Assembly (NCBI GenBank): GCA_030831445.1
Contig: JAURLB010000068.1
Coordinates: forward strand, 1 to 5,131
Direction of reading: 5' to 3'
Source of the DNA: Candidatus Nanopelagicales bacterium
Lineage (GTDB): Bacteria; Actinomycetota; Actinomycetes; S36-B12; UBA5976
Length of the DNA: 5,131 bases
Made by a program: the position numbers and the translations under genes. The notes under the pieces were generated by a model, which made no database searches, was not told the DNA's origin, and saw only the letters and a list, made by a program, of their open reading frames with translations. Position 1 is the stretch's first letter. Every line of letters starts with the position of its first letter. This document shows, piece after piece, positions 1 to 5,131 of the stretch.

Positions 1-2898
1 TCCCGTTGCCTCAAATGTGGGAGCACACATTTCACATCTGAGACTGAGGCCATCGCAGACACTGAAGAAGTCGCAGACAAAGAACAAGTCGCAGACAAAG
101 AACAAGTAGTAGACAAACAAGAAGTCGTAGACAAACAAGAAGTCGTAGACAAACAAGAAGTCGTCAGCAAGTTACTACCCCCAGTGGTTGTTGTGCCTCC
201 TAAAACATCTGACTTCATAGATACGACTCCACAATCAAGTGTTGAAGGCGAATATCGAGTTCTGACCGAAGCAGCACGAAATTTCACAGATTCACTGTCT
301 CAAGCCCGTTGGAATAAAACGTTAGAGCGACAGAGAGAACTTGATTCGGAAAATCAGAGAGTTCAGCGAGAAAAAGCCATCTTAGGGAATCAGTTCACTG
401 ATTTACGGAAAGAGCTATATGAACAGGCCGTATCTTCATTTGTTGCGCTTGATCAACAACTGAAAGAAATAGAAAGTGCCGTAGGCACCGGAACATTTAC
501 GCAAGAGGAAATCAATTACGAATCGATAGGTGCTCGGCCAAGAACCGAATTGGTCAGAGTCGGCGGTATTTCTGTCGGCACTAATGCCGAGAATTCTCGT
601 AGGACTCCTTGCATCGTGCCTTTACTCAACGTAAGTAATCTTGTGATTCGAGTTCAACGCACTGAACAAGCTGCCAACCTGATCCAAGGAGTTCTAACCA
701 GGCTTCTCGTGCAAAATACGCCCGGTCAACTTTTATTGAATGTCATAGACCCTGACGTGACGTCCATTTGTTCCCCCTTCGTACGTCTACGCGATATCAA
801 CACCGCTCTTGCCCCGAGAATTGCATCAACTGATCAAGAAATTGATGCACTGCTACGGTCAATCAAAGAGTCAATGACTCAGAACAGTCAGGTTCTGCAG
901 GGAGGATGGGGTTCTCTCGGCGAATTTATTGATGACCGTCGTGGCGAAGAAAAAGTCCCATTCCAAGTCCTGGTTATTTTGGGACGCGAAAAGCAACGTA
1001 ATAAATCAAGGGACGAATTGCTGCAGATCATTCTTCGTCAAGGACCCAAGCTTGGGATATCAACCATTGTGGTGGATTCAGCCGATGTTGGTGAGAAACA
1101 GAACCTAGAATTGGACGAAACAAACTCGGAAGTCATCGACCTCAGAGGAAACGCTCGGTGGATGCGTTTTCCGTTGTTGGATTACTCACCAGATCAAGTG
1201 CCTTCAAACTCCCAAATCAGACAGGCGTGTGAGGTTGTCGCCCGATCTGCGTTGGTAGAAAGTGCTCCACTCATTGACCTTGACAAACTCATTCCACCTG
1301 ATCAAGAGATCTGGAGGAAGAGTTCTGCTGATCGAATTGATGTGTTGGTAGGACGTGGTGGCGCAGAGACAGTTGCATTCACTTTGGGAGACTCCAAAGA
1401 AAACCTGCACAACGTGCTCATTGGTGGCACCGTAGGAACAGGTAAATCAAACCTTCTGTTAACCATGATCTATTCAATTGCGGCGAATTACTCGCCTGAA
1501 GAGGTCGAAATGTACCTTCTGGATTTCAAAGAAGGTGTTGAGTTCGCACGGTTCGCCAGGAAAGATTCGTATCTGCCGCATGCAAAGATTGTCGGAATTC
1601 AGGCCGACGCACGATTGGGCCAAGGAGTCTTAAAAGGAATTTTGAAAGAACTTGAAAAGCGATCAAAAATTCTTCTTGAACACAACGTCACGAATCTCGC
1701 CAACTATCGAGCAGAGACAAACAAATCGATGCCACGAATACTCGTCGTCATTGACGAGTTTCAAGAATTGTTCAATGACGAAAATGTGGCGGGCGAAAAC
1801 GCCGACCTACTAGAGAGTGTCGTCCGGCGCGGAAGATCATTTGGTATTCACGTTGTCTTAGCTTCTCAGACAATTTCTGGAATTAAGGGAATGGCCAGAA
1901 ATCAAGACGCAATCTTTGATCAGTTCAGAGTCAGAATCGCGCTTCGCCTGAATCGCGATGAATCTCAGGTTATTCTCGAACGCCAAAATTTTGGAGCCAG
2001 TGAATTGAGGAATCGTGGCGAAGCAATTTTGAATACCGAAACAGGCCAACTTGTGGGGAATCGACACGTTGTAGTCGCTTACGCTTCTGACCAGACAGTT
2101 AATCAATTGACTCAGCGTTTCCACGATCGTGGAAAATCAGAACAACCGAGAGTTTTGCAACGTGGTGTTCTTGCAAACCCAGAGCATTACAAACGCCTAC
2201 TTGATGCCCAAGATTCATCAAAGTCGGGGGTTATCGGATCGTCACTTCTGTTTGCTGAGGGCCCAGTTGAATTCAGTGACATTGGTTCGGCAGGACGCCA
2301 CATCGTGATGGTTGGCGATGGTGATCGCGAAGCAGTCGGAATTATTCATGCATTCACTGACTCACTGAGTTTCAGAATGAAAAGTGATTTGCAGATCATT
2401 GTTTTGAACAAAGCACATGGTGCGGCAGAAGAACATTTGAATCGAAGTCTTTGGTTCAAGAATCTGCGCAGTCATGGAAGTGCTGTCGATGAAATCGAAT
2501 GCATTAGTGACGTGGAATCCCTCATTGAAAGAAGGCGCGGAACTACTACTGTGATTCTTGCGTTTGGCATGCACGATCTTCCAGTGGACACAAAAAATGA
2601 GAGGATTACTTCCCCAGAAATTCTGAAAGAAATTGCTACCAACGGCCATAACAACGGGATTACGTTTTTTGGCTGGTGGCAAAATATTGCGCCACTTACG
2701 CGACAATTCGGCTATGAATGGAATCGTCAGATGCTCGGCCGAATCGTACTAAAAACGGAAGCGTCGACAATTAGAGAGGTACTTGGCTCGGGCTATTTCG
2801 GACTTCGGACCATTTCTGCCCGAGCGTTGTTTCTTGATGCGTCTGGCGACGCTTCAGCTGAGTTTTTGATTCCCTATTCGGCAATGAGCGAGGAGTAG
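1..2898 (+). CDS. FtsK/SpoIIIE-family three-module ATPase with N-terminal CxxC and hexapeptide repeats (5' partial)
   Basis: This is a probable hexameric P-loop motor of the FtsK/SpoIIIE/EccC group, which moves DNA or protein using ATP. The frame is open from base 1, giving 965 visible residues. There is no in-frame ATG, GTG or TTG before the GTG at 184, and that GTG has no ribosome binding site, so the gene starts upstream of the window. Counting from base 1, C3 and C6 form a CxxCG knuckle, probably half a zinc ribbon. Residues 18-57 are hexapeptide repeats and about 92-162 a coiled coil. Residues 181-370 form a degenerate ATPase module with no P-loop. The active module (about 430-700) has Walker A at 476-483 (GTVGTGKS, K482), LLDFKEGVEF at 506-515, Walker B ending D585-E586, and RGRSFGIHVVLASQ at 610-623. 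Residues 745-960 form a third module with a degenerate P-loop (VGDGDREAV, no lysine) and a weak Walker B (VILAFGMHDL). I see no membrane segment, unlike FtsK or EccC. It is probably co-transcribed with the next gene. Family assignment is firm; the substrate is unknown. Confidence 0.93.
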   Translation, partial: SRCLKCGSTHFTSETEAIADTEEVADKEQVADKEQVVDKQEVVDKQEVVDKQEVVSKLLPPVVVVPPKTSDFIDTTPQSSVEGEYRVLTEAARNFTDSLSQARWNKTLERQRELDSENQRVQREKAILGNQFTDLRKELYEQAVSSFVALDQQLKEIESAVGTGTFTQEEINYESIGARPRTELVRVGGISVGTNAENSRRTPCIVPLLNVSNLVIRVQRTEQAANLIQGVLTRLLVQNTPGQLLLNVIDPDVTSICSPFVRLRDINTALAPRIASTDQEIDALLRSIKESMTQNSQVLQGGWGSLGEFIDDRRGEEKVPFQVLVILGREKQRNKSRDELLQIILRQGPKLGISTIVVDSADVGEKQNLELDETNSEVIDLRGNARWMRFPLLDYSPDQVPSNSQIRQACEVVARSALVESAPLIDLDKLIPPDQEIWRKSSADRIDVLVGRGGAETVAFTLGDSKENLHNVLIGGTVGTGKSNLLLTMIYSIAANYSPEEVEMYLLDFKEGVEFARFARKDSYLPHAKIVGIQADARLGQGVLKGILKELEKRSKILLEHNVTNLANYRAETNKSMPRILVVIDEFQELFNDENVAGENADLLESVVRRGRSFGIHVVLASQTISGIKGMARNQDAIFDQFRVRIALRLNRDESQVILERQNFGASELRNRGEAILNTETGQLVGNRHVVVAYASDQTVNQLTQRFHDRGKSEQPRVLQRGVLANPEHYKRLLDAQDSSKSGVIGSSLLFAEGPVEFSDIGSAGRHIVMVGDGDREAVGIIHAFTDSLSFRMKSDLQIIVLNKAHGAAEEHLNRSLWFKNLRSHGSAVDEIECISDVESLIERRRGTTTVILAFGMHDLPVDTKNERITSPEILKEIATNGHNNGITFFGWWQNIAPLTRQFGYEWNRQMLGRIVLKTEASTIREVLGSGYFGLRTISARALFLDASGDASAEFLIPYSAMSEE
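52..171 (+). repeat. 18-bp in-frame tandem repeat, about 6.5 units, coding a hexapeptide
   Basis: Units begin at 52, 70, 88, 106, 124 and 142, with a degenerate partial unit at 160-171. They encode IADTEE, VADKEQ, VADKEQ, VVDKQE, VVDKQE, VVDKQE and VVSK. Units 70-87 and 88-105 are identical at DNA level, as are 124-141 and 142-159, which points to recent slippage or duplication. Because each unit is a multiple of three bases, copy number can change without breaking the reading frame. The product is a charged, low-complexity linker between the CxxC motif and the coiled coil of the ATPase. Confidence 0.95.
2890..2895 (+). promoter_or_regulatory. Ribosome binding site of the membrane gene, inside the ATPase coding end
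   Basis: GAGGAG lies just before the TAG stop of the ATPase gene, 10 bases ahead of the ATG at 2906. The site is therefore covered by ribosomes finishing the ATPase, which suggests translational coupling and a fixed ratio of the two proteins. It also supports the ATG at 2906 as the start. Confidence 0.75.
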
Positions 2899-2905
2899 AT
2901 AGCCA

Positions 2906-4393
2906 ATGCCAAATGAGTCAACGAGCTATCAAAATCTTTTAGAGACTATTAAGACAATTGTCGCGGTGCCAAACAAATTAACGACGTTACGTACTGCTGA
3001 GACCAAGGCTCTCAAACAGTGTGAACAGAAAAGCCAAGAAAATATTAAAGCCATTGATGTCCGGGTCGAAGAACTTGACGATCAGTTGCGGCGATATCTA
3101 TCGCAGGCTCGCCAAGTTGTTGAAAAAGTCGGTTTGAAGGAACTTGTTTCTTCAGATCTACCTGAAGTCACGAATAGAAATATGTCCTCTCAACCACAGG
3201 CAGCATTGCAGTCTTTAGAACATGCGGCAAATAGTTGGTATCAGAATAAGAATCACATAAATGACAGCAAACTCGAAGCTGAGAGACGACGAATCGCGGA
3301 AGAGGAAGCAAAATTTCGAGCGAGTGCGCGCCAACAATCAATACTTGGTGGAGTTGTGCAGTTCGTCATTTTGCTCAGTTCATTTCTTTTGGCTCAGTAT
3401 TTACAGAAGAACGAGGGTGGTGATTGGTATCTCCTCGCTGCGGCTACTGGAATCATCCTGGGTGGTCTATTTGGAAGGCCAGTTTCTGTTTTTGTGCACA
3501 TCACTTGTGAATGGAGTGGCACTACTCGTGCGAAACCGAGCCGGCTCGCGGGATTTGTTTCAGCTTGTGGACTTGGTCTGATGGGTACAGGAATCGGCGC
3601 AGTTTTTCTTAAATCGGACTATTCGACTGCGGCGTATGCAGTTGGTATTGGTGCATTCTTGATGGTTGTCGCCTTTGATGTTTTGCCAGTCGTGAGAATG
3701 AAAGACGAGCAGAATCAGATTCTGGCACCACACCTTTGGGACGGATGGAGTGGCTTAGCGATTGGAGTATTTCTCTTTGTTCCAGCACTCATAACTTCAA
3801 AGACGTCAAACAACAACACTTTTGTCTGGGTTTCAATCGGAACGATGATCTTGGCTGCAGCAGTTCGACCTGTCGGACTCATGGCGAGGAAGCTCTTCGG
3901 TGTGGTGGTTCGTCGAGCCTTAGAATACGGTTCAACTTTTGGTGTCAACAAAATTCGGCCCGGCGCAGTTTTTTGGGCTTGGCTTGATTACGAGTCAGTT
4001 GATCAATACGGAGATTCTGGGAAACAGCGCCCTGTCATGGTCGTTGCCCTTAACGGCCCGAATTTACAAGCCTTGGCTTTTACGACCAAGGACAAAACCT
4101 ATCGTGATGATGTCATCACACTGGGCCGGGGATCTTGGGACCGCCAGGGGCGAGATAGTTTCGTGAAACTCTCGACGTTGCATACTTTTGAACAGAAGAA
4201 GATTGCTCGTATCGCAGGGCAGGTTGATCGTCAAAGATTTGAAATGGTGATCAAGGAGGCCAGTCGATTCCATCCATCGCTCCTACAGAAAAAGAATGAC
4301 AGACCGTCAACCATTTTTTCTAACGGCTTGATGAATTCGTTGGGCTTAGGACTGTTATGGCTGGTCATTGCCATATTGCTAGGGGAAATTTAG
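2906..4393 (+). CDS. Polytopic membrane protein with coiled-coil N-terminus and PemK/MazF-like cytoplasmic domain
   Basis: The protein has 495 residues. Residues 25-75 and 115-142 are charged and helical, probably coiled coil. Six hydrophobic segments follow at about 145-166, 174-198, 214-236, 240-263, 281-298 and 304-325, and a seventh at about 474-493. Between segments six and seven, residues 349-460 look like the SH3-like barrel of PemK/MazF toxins. They begin IRPGAVFWAWLD, continue with GKQRPVMVV, then AFTTKDKTYRDDVITL, and end with a stretch resembling the MazF C-terminal helix (IAGQVDRQRFEMVIKEA). R375 and T393/T394 fall where MazF has its catalytic arginine and threonine. MazF enzymes are usually free proteins of about 110 residues that cut mRNA, so a membrane-held copy is odd. 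By topology the domain should be in the cytoplasm. The gene begins 7 bases after the ATPase stop and is likely in the same operon. The role is unknown: RNase effector, RNA sensor or purely structural. The gene is certain; the domain call is by eye. Confidence 0.88.
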   Translation: MPNESTSYQNLLETIKTIVAVPNKLTTLRTAETKALKQCEQKSQENIKAIDVRVEELDDQLRRYLSQARQVVEKVGLKELVSSDLPEVTNRNMSSQPQAALQSLEHAANSWYQNKNHINDSKLEAERRRIAEEEAKFRASARQQSILGGVVQFVILLSSFLLAQYLQKNEGGDWYLLAAATGIILGGLFGRPVSVFVHITCEWSGTTRAKPSRLAGFVSACGLGLMGTGIGAVFLKSDYSTAAYAVGIGAFLMVVAFDVLPVVRMKDEQNQILAPHLWDGWSGLAIGVFLFVPALITSKTSNNNTFVWVSIGTMILAAAVRPVGLMARKLFGVVVRRALEYGSTFGVNKIRPGAVFWAWLDYESVDQYGDSGKQRPVMVVALNGPNLQALAFTTKDKTYRDDVITLGRGSWDRQGRDSFVKLSTLHTFEQKKIARIAGQVDRQRFEMVIKEASRFHPSLLQKKNDRPSTIFSNGLMNSLGLGLLWLVIAILLGEI

Positions 4394-4485
4394 AAATCTT
4401 CGATTTTGCTGTCACAAATTTGTTGACGAATCGTTATCTGTAAATGAATGTTCAAATTGACGACTGATGTAAGAGGAGAATGTCG
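4394..4485 (+). other. Intergenic gap with a repeated TTGACGA, no clear promoter
   Basis: These 92 AT-rich bases are the longest gap between genes in the window. TTGACGA occurs twice in the same orientation, at 4423-4429 and 4457-4463, 34 bases apart. TTGACG could serve as a -35 box, but I find no good TATAAT-like element 16-18 bases downstream of either copy. The repeat may be chance, a promoter of unusual form or a regulator site. No terminator hairpin stands out, so read-through from the membrane gene into the small genes is plausible. Confidence 0.3.
4473..4478 (+). promoter_or_regulatory. Ribosome binding site that decides the first small gene's start
   Basis: GAGGAG lies 7 bases ahead of the ATG at 4486 but only 1 base ahead of the ATG at 4480. 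Normal spacing therefore favours 4486 and a protein beginning MSDFSG rather than MSMSDF. Confidence 0.75.
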
Positions 4486-4758
4486 ATGAGTGATTTCTCA
4501 GGATTGATGCAACAAGCTTTGCAGGACCTACGGAGTGCACAGATCCAATGTCGGACGGCGAAAGGATTTTTAGGCAGGGGTAAAGACCATGCCATTGATC
4601 TGGCTTCGAGGGTCGGTGGTTCGTCTGACGCAAGAGCCTTGGTTGAGGCATCAATCTCGCTAAGTAATGCGGAAAGGTTGGCTGCTGAAGCTGAAGAAGC
4701 TCTTGAGCAAGCCTGTGGTGATGTAAATGGATGGGGTCAAGCAAAACAACTCTGGTAG
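4486..4758 (+). CDS. Small helical protein, hypothetical (about 90 aa)
   Basis: I do not recognise this protein. It is 90 residues long from the ATG at 4486; the ATG at 4480 would add two residues but is too close to the GAGGAG site. It has no signal peptide or membrane segment. The sequence suggests a helical hairpin: helix one from DFSGLMQQAL to about residue 24, a Gly-rich turn (GFLGRGK ... RVGGSS), then a long Ala/Glu-rich helix (ARALVEAS to EEALEQAC), ending VNGWGQAKQLW. The size and helical build recall ESAT-6/WXG100 proteins, but the only WxG-like residues (NGWG) lie near the C-terminus instead of in the turn, so I do not assign that family. The next gene encodes a protein of similar length and pattern. 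Given its place behind the ATPase and membrane genes, a partner or substrate of that machine is the natural guess. Confidence 0.8.
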   Translation: MSDFSGLMQQALQDLRSAQIQCRTAKGFLGRGKDHAIDLASRVGGSSDARALVEASISLSNAERLAAEAEEALEQACGDVNGWGQAKQLW

Positions 4759-4783
4759 CAGTTACGAAAATTCTGGGTCAATC

Positions 4784-4791
4784 AAAGGGAG
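4784..4791 (+). promoter_or_regulatory. Ribosome binding site of the last small gene
   Basis: AAAGGGAG precedes two adjacent ATG codons, ending 3 bases before the one at 4795 and 6 bases before the one at 4798. The spacing favours 4798 slightly; the choice changes the protein by one methionine only. Confidence 0.6.
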
Positions 4792-4797
4792 CACATG

Positions 4798-5052
4798 ATG
4801 TTTAGAAAAAGTCAGGAAATTAATGATGAAGTACGGAACCTTCGGGAGCGGTGCATGGCTATCGAAGAAGTATTGACTGAGGCTTATTCAAAAATCGGCA
4901 GGTTTGATCCGGGTATTCAGGGCCTAGAGGGCGCCGAAGGTATTAGCCAAGAAGCGGTTAAGGCAAAGGTAGATGAGGCCAAAGTTGCGCTCAGTGGTGC
5001 GATTTTTGCAACTCACCAAGTCGTTTTCGGTCTCAACAACTGGAAATTGTAA
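4798..5052 (+). CDS. Small helical protein, hypothetical (about 84 aa), possible paralogue of the preceding one
   Basis: I do not recognise this protein. It is 84 residues long from 4798, or 85 from the adjacent ATG at 4795. It has no signal peptide or strong membrane segment. Helix one is charged (EINDEVRNLRERCMAIEEVLTE), followed by a Gly/Pro-rich middle (IGRFDPGIQGLEGAEG) and a second helix (SQEAVKAKVDEAKVALSGA), ending FGLNNWKL. It begins 39 bases after the previous stop with its own ribosome binding site, so the two small genes probably share a transcript. Both proteins show LR, a Gly-rich turn, V[ED]..A...LS.A with one gap, and a final [VL]N.W. The distance from LR to the Trp is 69 residues in the first and 68 in the second. 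This suggests a diverged pair that might bind each other, but the similarity is weak and judged by eye. Confidence 0.8.
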   Translation: MFRKSQEINDEVRNLRERCMAIEEVLTEAYSKIGRFDPGIQGLEGAEGISQEAVKAKVDEAKVALSGAIFATHQVVFGLNNWKL

Positions 5053-5059
5053 TCGACCC

Positions 5060-5085
5060 TTCTCATTTCAGTAGCGGAGTGAGAA
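5060..5085 (+). terminator. Weak hairpin after the last gene, possible terminator without U-tract
   Basis: TTCTCATTTC at 5060-5069 pairs with GGAGTGAGAA at 5076-5085, giving a 10-bp stem with two G-U pairs and a 6-base loop. Flanking TCGA at 5053-5056 and 5086-5089 could extend it across a bulge. It begins 8 bases after the last stop codon, a suitable place for a terminator, but it is followed by a run of A rather than T. It is therefore not a classical intrinsic terminator for the + strand and may only be an mRNA end structure. The remaining bases to 5131 show no supported gene. Confidence 0.35.
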
Positions 5086-5131
5086 TCGAAAAAAATGACA
5101 TCAGTGCGGCCATGCTGCCGATAATTGTCAA

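Noticed and set aside
52..171. CRISPR-like array
   Set aside because: The units are contiguous 18-bp in-frame repeats with no spacers and lie inside a coding region.
184..186. GTG as the start of the ATPase gene
   Set aside because: No ribosome binding site precedes it, and the frame is open upstream with a meaningful CxxC and repeat sequence to the window edge.
2362..2706. Longest - strand open frame, opposite the ATPase gene
   Set aside because: It lies wholly inside the strongly supported ATPase and has no recognisable motif; it is a shadow of the coding strand.
4486..5052. WXG100/ESAT-6 pair with a type VII secretion signal
   Set aside because: Size and helical content fit, but there is no WxG in the central turn and no YxxxD/E tail in either protein, so the family name is not supported.
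5112..5131. Start of a further gene (ATG CTG CCG ...)
   Set aside because: Open only to the window edge, with no ribosome binding site; too short to judge. The ATG at 5095 hits a stop after nine codons.
5103..5131. Promoter on the - strand beginning with a perfect TTGACA (5131-5126)
   Set aside because: No -10-like sequence at 16-18 bases spacing, and no - strand gene for it to serve.

Overview
The window holds four genes, all on the + strand. The first is cut by the left edge, and nothing convincing lies on the - strand. It looks bacterial: dense packing, strong GAGGAG-type ribosome binding sites, an FtsK/SpoIIIE-family P-loop ATPase and a PemK/MazF-like domain. G+C in a few sampled rows varies between about 40 and 58 %. 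The ATPase (coiled coil, a DFKEGVEF segment, an RGRSxGIHVVLASQ segment) resembles a type I recall mostly from Actinobacteria. A moderate-G+C actinobacterium is therefore my best guess, but I cannot prove it from this window.

Layout. Bases 1-2898 encode the large ATPase. Its reading frame is open back to base 1, so the GTG at 184 is very unlikely to be the true start. The extra 61 codons encode a CxxC half of a probable zinc ribbon and an acidic/basic hexapeptide repeat made of 18-bp DNA units. After a coiled coil come three ATPase-like modules, of which only the middle one has intact Walker A and B motifs. Seven bases later, with its ribosome binding site inside the end of the ATPase gene, comes a 495-residue membrane protein (2906-4393). 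It has an N-terminal coiled coil, about six membrane segments, a cytoplasmic MazF/PemK-like domain and one last membrane segment. After a 92-base gap with no convincing promoter come two small helical proteins of about 90 and 84 residues (4486-4758 and 4798-5052). They share a loose pattern and may be distant paralogues. A weak hairpin follows at 5060-5085, and the last bases hold nothing I can support as a gene.

How it may work (inference). The three-module ATPase resembles EccC/EssC-type motors. It sits beside a membrane protein and two small helical proteins of about ESAT-6/WXG100 size. This suggests either a membrane-linked motor that handles protein or DNA, or a conflict/stress system in which the membrane-held MazF-like domain is an RNase effector or an RNA sensor. 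The small proteins lack a clear WXG motif, no antitoxin is recognisable, and I do not recognise the four-gene set as a named system. It is the best candidate for something undescribed here.
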